Below, piece after piece: positions 1-5,035 of a stretch of DNA of 5,035 nucleotides. The translations under genes were made by a program, and so were the position numbers. Below the pieces are notes generated by a model. It was not told where the DNA came from and made no database searches. It was given only the letters and a program-made list of their open reading frames with translations. This DNA comes from an uncultured Prevotella sp. (lineage in GTDB: Bacteria; Bacteroidota; Bacteroidia; Bacteroidales; Bacteroidaceae), in assembly GCA_946055365.1 (NCBI GenBank), contig CAMGFM010000123.1:1-5035 (forward strand), written 5' to 3'. Position 1 is the first letter of the stretch. Each line of letters begins with the position of its first letter.

Positions 1-34
1 CTCTTTTGTGTTGCTAAAGTGCCACTTCACGATA

Positions 35-76
35 TTTGATGAGCCGCCTTGCAAGGTTTGATGAGCCGCCTTGCAA
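35..76. repeat. two-copy tandem duplication, 20-base identical units, period 22
   Basis: Bases 35-54 and 57-76 are identical 20-mers (beginning tttgatgagc and ending cttgcaa) separated by gg, so the period is 22. They lie about 55 bases upstream of the -7 promoter element of the receptor gene. They could be a recent slippage duplication or a two-site binding region for a regulator. Each unit contains an ATG in the receptor frame or near it, but these lie upstream of the promoter and are not credible starts. Only two copies are visible, so this is not an array. Confidence 0.85.
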
Positions 77-131
77 AATGGAATATTAACATTTTACATC
101 GGTATAGAGAGTCTTTTCATAAAAAAATACC

Positions 132-139
132 TACCTTTG
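132..139 (+). promoter_or_regulatory. Bacteroidetes-type -7 promoter element for the TonB-dependent receptor
   Basis: TACCTTTG at 132-139 matches the TAnnTTTG -7 consensus recognised by the Bacteroidetes primary sigma factor. It follows an A-run and lies 47 bases before the chosen ATG at 187, which predicts transcription starting near 145 and a leader of about 40 bases. I could not find a convincing TTTG -33 element at the usual 19-21 base spacing (around 107-113), so the promoter may be weak or dependent on an activator. The short, AT-rich leader just before the ATG fits ribosome binding in this phylum, which does not need a strong Shine-Dalgarno sequence. Confidence 0.6.
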
Positions 140-186
140 CAGCCGATTTGTATTATCAAACCGTTTTAAAACAATTAATTTTTAAC

Positions 187-2223
187 ATGTACAGAAAAAC
201 TTTTGCAAGGCCAGAGGCTCTGCGTTTCAAGCGTTTCACACGCCGCAGCTTCGCCCTGTTCAACTGCATCGGCAAGGAGGTGATAGTGTGTACACTCAGC
301 GTGTCGTCGCTCACCTACGCCAAGGCAGACGGCATCAGCGTCAAGCCGTTGCCCTCTGTCGTCGACACACTTGGACAAAAGGAGGTGGAGCTTGACGAGG
401 TGCTTGTGACGGGGTCAAAAGCTCCGCTGACCGCATTGCAGTCAGCCAAAATCGTTTCTGTCATCACACGTGAGGACATTCATCGTGCGGAGGCGGAGAC
501 CATCAACGACATCTTGAAGTTGGCCACGGGCGTGGATGTCCGTCAGCGCGGTGGCTTTGGAGTTCAGACGGACATCTCCATCAATGGCGGCACGTTTGAC
601 CAGATTACCATTCTTCTCAATGGACTTGACATTTCAAGTCCGCAGACTGGCCACAACGCCGCTGACTTTCCCGTTTCTCTTTCTGACATTGAACGCATCG
701 AAATTCTCGAGGGCGCGGCCGCACGTGTGTTTGGCAGCCAGGCTTTCAGCGGTGCTGTCAATATCGTGATGCGGCCCGACAGGCACAACAGCGTGAGGGC
801 AAGCGTGGAGGCAGGCTCTTTTGGCACCTTTGGGGGCGACGCGGGCATCACGTGGCACACTTCGCCACACGCCGCCCACAAGCTCAGTGGAGGCTATACA
901 CAGAGTGACGGCGGCATAAGGCATGGAGACTTCAAGAAGAGGCGTGCCTATTACATGGGCAGCATGACTTCAAGGTGCGCCGACCTGCAATGGCAGGCGG
1001 GTCTTTGCTCACAAGACTATGGAGCGTCCACGTTCTATAGCTCGCGCTTTGACAACCAGTATGAGGCGACACGGCGTTTCATGGCGTCGGCAACGGCCGA
1101 CATCAGGCCCTTTGCCGACCAGAGGCTCGTGCTGACACCCTCTCTCTTCTGGCACAAGGATGTAGACCACTATCAGCTGACACGCGGCATGACTGGCGCG
1201 GCTGCCGGCGAGAACTATCACCGCACTGACGTGTGCGGCATGTCGCTCACCGCCCATTCGTCGTGGGCTCTCGGCAAGACAGCCGTGGGCATGGACATGA
1301 GGAGCGAGCAAATATTGAGTACGGCTTATGGCGACGCACTGCCCGAAAACAAGTGGCAGGACATCTCTGGCACAGACCGCATGTATGACCACAAGGGCAA
1401 ACGCACCAACACGAGTCTCTTTCTTGAGCATAATGTCATAGTCGGGGGACTGACAGTGTCGGCAGGCATCATGGCCAACTGCAATACGGGGCTTGACCGA
1501 AAGTTCAGATTCTATCCTGGAGTGGACATCAGCTACCGCCCCGACGAGCATTGGAAGATATATGCCTCATGGAACAAGTCGCTGCGTGTGCCTTCTTACA
1601 CCGACCTTTACACCAGTAACGCGGCACAACAGGGCGACATAAATCTCAAACCTGAGAAAAACTCTATGTTCAAGTTGGGGGCGAGACTGCGCTACACTGG
1701 CTTTGAGACTACGCTCAGCTCCTTTTACAGCCACGGCACGGACATCATCGACTGGGTGTATGCCGAGGCAGACAGCAAAAAGTATCATGCCATGAACATA
1801 GGACGGCTCAACAACATGGGATGGTCTGCCGACATTGCGCTGCGGCCGCACGAGATGCTCGCCTCATGCCCCGTCACGAGAATAAAGGTGGGCTATGCTT
1901 TCATTCATCAGAACCATGATACCGACAGACCCGTCTTTGGCTCGCTCTACGCGCTGGAATATCTCAGGCACAAGGCCACCGTGAAGATAGACCATAGGAT
2001 TTGGCGCAGTCTCAACGCGTCATGGACGGCGCGATGGCAGCAGCGCATGAACGGCTACAGCCCATATACAAAGCTCGATGTGAGGCTGGCATGGGATGCC
2101 GAAAGCTATTCGCTCTATCTCAAGGCCGACAATATCACTTGCCACAGATATTATGACGTGGGCAAGGTGCTGCAGCCGGGACTCTGGATAATGGCTGGAG
2201 GCAGCGTCAATATAAAGCTCTGA
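187..2223 (+). CDS. TonB-dependent outer-membrane receptor, BtuB-like
   Basis: This is a 678-residue outer-membrane active transporter energised by TonB-ExbBD. I chose the ATG at 187 because it follows the -7 element; the frame is open back to a TTG at 49, but that lies upstream of the promoter. Residues 1-47 form a long basic leader (ALRFKRFTRRSFALF) and a hydrophobic stretch ending near YAKA, a signal peptide style I recall from Bacteroidetes receptors. A TonB-box-like segment (ELDEVLVTG) is at about 68-76. The plug domain covers about 86-196, with DISINGG, GHNAADFP, IERIEILEG and GAVNIV. The beta-barrel follows to the end and includes RFYPGVDISY, WKIYASWNKSLRVPSYTDLY and INLKPEKNSMF. There is no N-terminal carboxypeptidase-like domain, so it is not SusC. 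Its length and motifs resemble cobalamin receptors (COG4206), but the ligand is inferred. The protein ends NIKL rather than in the usual aromatic residue. Confidence 0.93.
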   Translation: MYRKTFARPEALRFKRFTRRSFALFNCIGKEVIVCTLSVSSLTYAKADGISVKPLPSVVDTLGQKEVELDEVLVTGSKAPLTALQSAKIVSVITREDIHRAEAETINDILKLATGVDVRQRGGFGVQTDISINGGTFDQITILLNGLDISSPQTGHNAADFPVSLSDIERIEILEGAAARVFGSQAFSGAVNIVMRPDRHNSVRASVEAGSFGTFGGDAGITWHTSPHAAHKLSGGYTQSDGGIRHGDFKKRRAYYMGSMTSRCADLQWQAGLCSQDYGASTFYSSRFDNQYEATRRFMASATADIRPFADQRLVLTPSLFWHKDVDHYQLTRGMTGAAAGENYHRTDVCGMSLTAHSSWALGKTAVGMDMRSEQILSTAYGDALPENKWQDISGTDRMYDHKGKRTNTSLFLEHNVIVGGLTVSAGIMANCNTGLDRKFRFYPGVDISYRPDEHWKIYASWNKSLRVPSYTDLYTSNAAQQGDINLKPEKNSMFKLGARLRYTGFETTLSSFYSHGTDIIDWVYAEADSKKYHAMNIGRLNNMGWSADIALRPHEMLASCPVTRIKVGYAFIHQNHDTDRPVFGSLYALEYLRHKATVKIDHRIWRSLNASWTARWQQRMNGYSPYTKLDVRLAWDAESYSLYLKADNITCHRYYDVGKVLQPGLWIMAGGSVNIKL

Positions 2224-2230
2224 AAATAAA

Positions 2231-2246
2231 AGTCAAGGCTTTGACT
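2231..2246 (+). terminator. possible weak hairpin after the receptor gene
   Basis: AGTCAA at 2231-2236 pairs with TTGACT at 2241-2246 around a 4-base loop, starting 8 bases after the receptor stop codon. The stem is only 6 pairs and AT-rich, and no U tract follows, so it is a poor intrinsic terminator and may be chance. Confidence 0.25.
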
Positions 2247-2362
2247 CGGCAACAATGGCTTTGGCACATGGGGCATGGCTTCTGCAAAAAAATGTCAGTG
2301 TCATGCCCTTGGGTTTCATGGCATCGGCTGCATGACCGACCGTGACTTTTGCTGACAATATA

Positions 2363-2420
2363 GTGACATGAGGTCGCCAAAGTTGTGACATGAAGTCAGG
2401 ACTTTGGCGACTTTTGTCAT
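2363..2420 (+). repeat. long imperfect palindrome (hairpin A) with internal direct repeat
   Basis: GTCGCCAAAGT (2373-2383) and ACTTTGGCGAC (2401-2411) are a perfect 11-base inverted repeat with a 17-base loop. After a small internal loop, the stem extends outward with GTGACA (2363-2368) against TGTCAT (2415-2420), giving a stem of about 18 or 19 pairs. A 13-base direct repeat with one mismatch, GTGACATGAGGTC (2363-2375) and GTGACATGAAGTC (2385-2397), puts one copy in the left arm and one in the loop. The loop copy could also pair with GACTTTTGTC (2409-2418), so two exclusive folds are possible. The outer wobble pairs are G-U only in plus-strand RNA. Confidence 0.7.
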
Positions 2421-2464
2421 GACGTGCAGCCAGTGTCATGGCTTGTACATTATTATATATAGGT

Positions 2465-2538
2465 ATAAAGGAGGTCTCCCGTCGGGTGTTACTTGCCTGT
2501 TGTAGTGCAGGTGACATCCCCGTGGAGACCTCCTTTAT
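2465..2538 (+). repeat. 74-base near-continuous palindrome (hairpin B), possible RNA element or bidirectional terminator
   Basis: A perfect 15-base inverted repeat, ATAAAGGAGGTCTCC (2465-2479) and GGAGACCTCCTTTAT (2524-2538), encloses a second stem. The inner stem is 2484-2496 against 2507-2520, with one bulged T at 2517 and an apical loop of about 10 bases. Together there are nearly 30 pairs. Two inner pairs (2490 with 2513, 2493 with 2510) are U-G in plus-strand RNA but would be A-C mismatches in minus-strand RNA. It lies about 50 bases beyond the GSCFA stop and about 240 beyond the receptor stop. Neither side has a long U tract, so it is not a textbook intrinsic terminator. Alternatives are a small RNA, a 3' stability structure or a miniature inverted-repeat element. 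Confidence 0.75.
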
Positions 2539-2588
2539 GCGATGTTCTGTTTGGCGCAGCCTTTTTTGCGGTCGGGCTTTTGGGGCTT

Positions 2589-3446
2589 TCATGCCCCCGT
2601 GGCGCACGAGGCTTGCCCCAAGTCGCCGAGTTCGGGATATTTCTGCCTCAATGCCTCATATCTGTCCATTGTTTTTTGCATAAAATCCTTGTATTCCTGC
2701 GACTCCGCATCAAACGGCCTGTGAGCGAGTGCGGCCTTTATGGGTTGCCACTCGCTGAGAAAGCGCATAGTATCTTCGCCGAAAAAGGTCTCGGAGAAAC
2801 GCTCCCAGATGTATGTCACCGCCTGTTCGCTGGGGTGAAGCATGTCCTCACGATAGAAACGGTAGTCGCGCAGCTCGTCAAGCACTATCTCGTAGGCAGG
2901 AAAATAGTGGACGGTGCCTGCCATGCTCTTCATCACGCTATCAATGGCGAGCAGCAGGGTGCTTTTGGCCAGCGCGCTCTCGTGAAAGCCATACTTGGCA
3001 TAGCGTATGGGGCTTACCGTCATTATCACTCTCACGTCGTTGCGCCTTGCCAAGAGCAGCCTCACGGCCTCTGACAGGCAGTCGGCACACTCGGCTATCG
3101 TAAGGTCGCGCTCCTCAAAGAGTCTCTGCGGACGCTTGCGGCAGTTGTCTACTATCTCACCCGTCTCCCTTAGCACATAGACATGGCTCGTGCCAAGAGT
3201 CATGACCACGGTCTTTGGCATGGCCACAGTCTCCATGCCTTCTCCACGCAGGTAGCGTTGCACGGTGTGGAGTATGCTTGCAGGATTGTACATGACACCG
3301 TAAGGATTGACCGTAGCCTTGAAACGGTCTGCGACAAACCTGCTGCCTATGTTCTCGGCGAAGCACGAGCCCACGAAGAGCATTTCCTCGCAGGGCTGTA
3401 TGCTGAACGGGGCGCGCGGTATGTCCACTATGGTTCTGAATTTCAT
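2589..3446 (-). CDS. GSCFA-domain protein (SGNH hydrolase-like)
   Basis: This is a 285-residue protein that begins MKFRTIVDIPRAPF. I chose the ATG at 3446 because that N-terminus matches the family start as I remember it; the frame extends 17 codons further upstream, but that part (MSCQHATPVYN...) looks like leader. The family signature GSCFA is at residues 26-30, in the position of the nucleophile block of SGNH/GDSL esterases. GTSHVY (85-90), SPIRY (145-149) and DMLHP (201-205) follow. By analogy Ser27, Asp201 and His204 could form a catalytic triad. There is no signal peptide or membrane segment, so it is probably cytoplasmic. The substrate is unknown for the family. It lies downstream of the sialidase on the same strand and no -7 element is visible between them, so co-transcription is likely. 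Confidence 0.92.
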   Translation of the reverse strand: MKFRTIVDIPRAPFSIQPCEEMLFVGSCFAENIGSRFVADRFKATVNPYGVMYNPASILHTVQRYLRGEGMETVAMPKTVVMTLGTSHVYVLRETGEIVDNCRKRPQRLFEERDLTIAECADCLSEAVRLLLARRNDVRVIMTVSPIRYAKYGFHESALAKSTLLLAIDSVMKSMAGTVHYFPAYEIVLDELRDYRFYREDMLHPSEQAVTYIWERFSETFFGEDTMRFLSEWQPIKAALAHRPFDAESQEYKDFMQKTMDRYEALRQKYPELGDLGQASCATGA

Positions 3447-3480
3447 CTTTTCACTCTTTACCTTATTATATACGGGCGTG

Positions 3481-3499
3481 GCGTGTTGGCAGGACACGC
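3481..3499 (-). repeat. small inverted repeat between sialidase and GSCFA genes
   Basis: GCGTGT (3481-3486) and ACACGC (3494-3499) form a perfect 6-base dyad with a 7-base loop, in the spacer between the end of the extended sialidase frame (3507) and the GSCFA start (3446). No U tract follows on the minus strand, so it is unlikely to terminate transcription. It could be a processing or partial-attenuation site, or chance in GC-rich DNA. Confidence 0.35.
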
Positions 3500-3506
3500 G
3501 TCCAGA

Positions 3507-3641
3507 CTATCGCAATGCGTGCTTTATATGTGTGAGGAGAAACCTGTTGCGATGGTCTTTTTTCTTGCTATAACGATACTTGCCGCCCGTTATCTCGTCT
3601 ATCGTGAGCGTGCGGAACGTGTTGTCATAGACCTCTGTGGG
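3507..3641 (-). other. in-frame continuation of the sialidase beyond its amber codon (detached C-terminus)
   Basis: After the TAG at 3642-3644 the sialidase frame stays open for 44 sense codons to a second TAG at 3507-3509. It starts PTEVYDNTFRTL, continues TIDEITGGKYRYSKKK and ends in a basic tail (HIKHALR). The segment VYDNTF...LTIDEITGGKY resembles the normal final strand of Bacteroidetes sialidases as I recall them (GYTIVYK...YTIEQITGGKY style), so it was probably once translated as part of the enzyme, or still is by readthrough. The last 15-20 residues look longer than the family norm. It has no start codon or ribosome-binding region of its own. Confidence 0.65.
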
Positions 3642-3653
3642 CTAGCTGCCCAC
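3637..3653 (-). promoter_or_regulatory. hairpin enclosing the sialidase amber stop codon
   Basis: GTGGGC (3637-3642) and GCCCAC (3648-3653) are a perfect 6-base GC-rich inverted repeat with a 5-base loop. In the minus-strand mRNA the loop reads AGCUA and the UAG stop codon straddles loop and stem. A regulatory role is a guess. Known readthrough structures usually lie several bases 3' of the stop, whereas this one includes it, so it may instead be a by-product of the mutation that created the stop. Confidence 0.4.
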
Positions 3654-4907
3654 TACGAGACATTCGCCGTTGTCCTCATAGGCAAACGCTATGCGTCCCT
3701 TGCGGTCAAGCACCATCGAGGAGTAAGCCGAGCGTCTGTCGCTGACCTGATAGCGGGTCCATCCGCCCACAAAGCACTCGGGGCGTGCATAGTCGGCAGG
3801 CGAGGCAAGCACCTTCCAGTAGACGGAAACGTTGCAGCGGCGCACGTTGTTTATCTCGTTGGGATTGTCCTGTCCAAAGGGAGTAGATTGCAGGGCGAGG
3901 TATACGCAGTTGCCCTTGCTGTCTGTGGCTGGCACTATGAGTATCTCGCCGTTGGTGGCGTTGTTCTTGGTGGCTGTGCCGCCATCAAGCGATGTGGAGG
4001 CAGCCACTTCGCCCCATCTGCCAGACGCGTCTGCGGTGGCAGTGTACCTATATATATTGAAATACCTGCCGCCAAACATCCTGCAACTGAGCAGCACGTT
4101 GCCGTCGGGCAGCTCCTCGAGCTTTGCCTCGTCGCCCTTTGGCGCGGGCTGTGCGTCGGCACCGCCGAGCGGAAGCCAACTTTTGCCAAAGTCGTCGGAG
4201 TAAAGCACGAGACTGCCGCGGTTGGTTGTGATGGCAGAATAGATGCGATAGTAGTCGCCGTGCTTAATCATGGAACTCTGGCAGATGCGTCCGCTGGTGA
4301 AAAACAGGCGGTAGACGGGAGCCGAAGCCTTGCCTTCGCCGTCCTTTTGTGGCGGAAAGAGGTTGTAGATGTCGGCAGTCACCTCGCCACCATGCCATGT
4401 CTTGCCGTTGTCGTCGCTGTAATAACGTCCCACGCGCTGTGCTTGGCTCAGGTCGAGCGACATTGTGCCTGCCCCCTCGCTCACCTTCACGCCGCTCCTG
4501 CCGTAGCTGATCTCGCCAGAGGCGCACATCAGGAGCATCCTGCCGCTCTCGCGGTCGCACACCACGGCGGCATCGCCATGACCGCGGTCAAAGCCATGGT
4601 CGCCAAAGCCCCTCACGACAGTCTCTGCGTCACTCTGCCAAGACTTGCCGAGGTTGTTGCTCCTGCGCGCCAGTATGCTGATGTTGCCCTCAGAGCCTAT
4701 ATCGCCCCATGCGGTGGCGTCGGTCACCCCTGAACGGTCATCGCTGAAATAGATGAGTGTGTTGCCGTTTGCCACGATAGCGGGTATGCGATAGAAGACG
4801 TGGCTGGCAGTGTCGCTGTCGAAGATCACTTCTTGCGCCTTTGCGCCCCCGAAAGGTAGAGAGGCCATAGCGGCGAGCGCAAGGATGAATTTGGTTTTTC
4901 TTGTCAT
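3642..4907 (-). CDS. secreted exo-alpha-sialidase (GH33), probably truncated at the C-terminus
   Basis: This 421-residue enzyme would release terminal sialic acids from host glycoconjugates. The ATG at 4907 starts a Sec signal peptide (MTRKTKFILALAAMA...) with likely cleavage after AKA at residue 24; there is no lipobox, so it is soluble periplasmic or secreted. The six-bladed propeller shows FYRIP (38-42, first arginine of the triad, Arg40), a probable acid/base Asp69 in DIG, and Asp-box repeats at 83-90 (SNNLGKSW, degenerate), 164-171 (SDDNGKTW) and 237-244 (SDDFGKSW). Glu260 (GDEAKLEELPDG), Arg276 (LLSCR), Arg357 (RRCNVSVYW) and Tyr395 (AYSSM) complete the expected active site. Residue roles are inferred from family patterns. 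The frame stops at TAG just after YEDNGECLVVGS, before the usual last strand, which continues in frame downstream. Catalytic residues are intact, but propeller closure may be lost. Confidence 0.92.
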   Translation of the reverse strand: MTRKTKFILALAAMASLPFGGAKAQEVIFDSDTASHVFYRIPAIVANGNTLIYFSDDRSGVTDATAWGDIGSEGNISILARRSNNLGKSWQSDAETVVRGFGDHGFDRGHGDAAVVCDRESGRMLLMCASGEISYGRSGVKVSEGAGTMSLDLSQAQRVGRYYSDDNGKTWHGGEVTADIYNLFPPQKDGEGKASAPVYRLFFTSGRICQSSMIKHGDYYRIYSAITTNRGSLVLYSDDFGKSWLPLGGADAQPAPKGDEAKLEELPDGNVLLSCRMFGGRYFNIYRYTATADASGRWGEVAASTSLDGGTATKNNATNGEILIVPATDSKGNCVYLALQSTPFGQDNPNEINNVRRCNVSVYWKVLASPADYARPECFVGGWTRYQVSDRRSAYSSMVLDRKGRIAFAYEDNGECLVVGS

Positions 4908-4933
4908 TGCTTTATAGTATTAGTTTTTTTTTA
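4908..4933 (-). promoter_or_regulatory. A-rich translation leader of the sialidase
   Basis: On the minus strand the bases immediately before the sialidase ATG include a run of nine A (complement of 4924-4932) followed by ACTAATACTATAAAG. AT-rich leaders without a strong Shine-Dalgarno sequence are usual in Bacteroidetes. I found no TAnnTTTG -7 element (CAAAnnTA on the plus strand) between 4908 and 5035, so the promoter is either divergent or outside the window. Confidence 0.4.
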
Positions 4934-5035
4934 GTTATAGACATCACGCACGACGTAAGCCCGTGCTGTGCTGCGCCATGCCGTGACTGTTGCCTGCCGC
5001 GGCGTTGCGCACAGCACCATTTCGCATGTCATTAT
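4931..5035 (-). other. possible 3' end of an upstream minus-strand gene (partial, uncertain)
   Basis: Reading the minus strand from the window edge, one frame is open for 34 codons and ends at TAA (4931-4933) with ...ARAYVVRDVYN. A second frame is open for about 30 codons and ends in LRRA. I cannot tell which, if either, is coding: the stretch is short, GC-rich and dominated by a palindrome, which keeps frames open by chance. If the first frame is real, the upstream gene ends 23 bases before the sialidase start and the two would form an operon. Confidence 0.2.
4963..5017. repeat. long imperfect palindrome upstream of the sialidase
   Basis: GTGCTGTGC (4963-4971) pairs with GCACAGCAC (5009-5017), and CGCC (4974-4977) pairs with GGCG (5001-5004) inside it, with further broken pairing towards the loop. 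No U tract follows on either strand. On the minus strand it sits about 55 to 110 bases upstream of the sialidase ATG, so it could be a leader structure or the end of the preceding transcript. Confidence 0.6.

Larger units (their letters stand above)
2224..2588. other. gene-free convergent intergenic region
   Basis: These 365 bases separate the 3' ends of the receptor gene (+) and the GSCFA gene (-). I see no credible gene here; the open frames that cross it are low-complexity shadows running into the antisense of the GSCFA gene. What it holds is structure. There is a small hairpin just after the receptor stop, two long imperfect palindromes (2363-2420 and 2465-2538), repeated TGTCATG words (2299, 2415, 2434) and TGACATG words (2364, 2386), an 8-base palindrome GTCATGAC at 2416-2423, and an AT-rich block at about 2447-2469. 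Such density of dyads suggests transcription termination, a small RNA, or a remnant of a small inverted-repeat element. Confidence 0.7.

Noticed and set aside
35..76. CRISPR array or iteron origin
   Set aside because: Only two copies with a 2-base spacer, no unique spacers and no replication or cas gene nearby.
1..140. Cobalamin riboswitch suggested by gtgccactt at about 19-27
   Set aside because: No B12-box or supporting stems are visible, and the stretch is upstream of the predicted transcription start.
49..186. N-terminal extension of the receptor to a TTG at 49 or an ATG at 61
   Set aside because: It lies upstream of or across the predicted -7 element, is AT-rich unlike the gene, and would place 46 unrelated residues before a recognisable leader that begins at 187.
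2465..2538. Classical rho-independent terminator
   Set aside because: The stem is unusually long with a nested second stem, and neither flank has the expected run of U, so it is recorded as a palindrome of uncertain role.
2493..3074. 193-codon plus-strand open frame starting in hairpin B
   Set aside because: Mostly antisense to the GSCFA gene, begins inside a palindrome, and shows no coherent protein features.
3642..3644. Genome-wide reassignment of TAG to an amino acid
   Set aside because: The other complete genes here end in TGA, contain no in-frame TAG and look like ordinary host genes; one amber codon is better explained by mutation or local readthrough.
3183..4733. 516-codon plus-strand open frame opposite the sialidase and the GSCFA start
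   Set aside because: It lies antisense to two confidently identified genes, has an erratic composition rich in Ala, His, Cys and Val, has no recognisable domain, and is explained by GC-rich codon use keeping the opposite frame open.

Overview
The window looks like chromosomal DNA from a member of the Bacteroidales, most likely Prevotella or a close relative. The evidence is a TonB-dependent receptor with the unusual long N-terminus (ALRFKRFTRRSFALF) that I associate with Bacteroidetes receptors, a GSCFA-domain protein, a secreted sialidase of the Bacteroidetes type, and a TAnnTTTG-type -7 promoter element. Genus is inference only. Coding DNA is GC-rich for this order, while the upstream regions are AT-rich.

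Layout. Positions 1-186 are a leader and promoter region with a two-copy tandem duplication and a -7 element. Positions 187-2223 (+) encode an outer-membrane TonB-dependent receptor resembling the BtuB group. Positions 2224-2588 are a gene-free convergent intergenic region with two long imperfect palindromes and a cluster of TGACATG/TGTCATG words. Positions 2589-3446 (-) encode a cytoplasmic GSCFA/SGNH-like protein. Positions 3642-4907 (-) encode an exported exo-alpha-sialidase (GH33). The last about 130 bases (4908-5035) hold the sialidase leader, a long hairpin and possibly the tail of another minus-strand gene.

Genes together. The receptor is transcribed towards the other two genes, which run the opposite way, probably as one unit (sialidase, then GSCFA). 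The sialidase would release sialic acid from host glycans outside the cytoplasm. The receptor would import a scarce ligand, probably a corrinoid, using TonB energy. The GSCFA protein has no visible signal peptide and would act in the cytoplasm. I see no direct biochemical link between the receptor and the sialidase.

The most notable observation is that the sialidase reading frame ends at an amber codon (3642-3644), yet the same frame continues for 45 codons and encodes what looks like the family's normal C-terminal strand (TLTIDEITGGKY). The amber codon also lies in a perfect small hairpin. The gene is therefore either freshly truncated, read through, or affected by a sequence error. The second most notable observation is the pair of long intergenic hairpins whose wobble pairs fold better in plus-strand RNA. 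I did not find a clearly new multi-gene system in this window.
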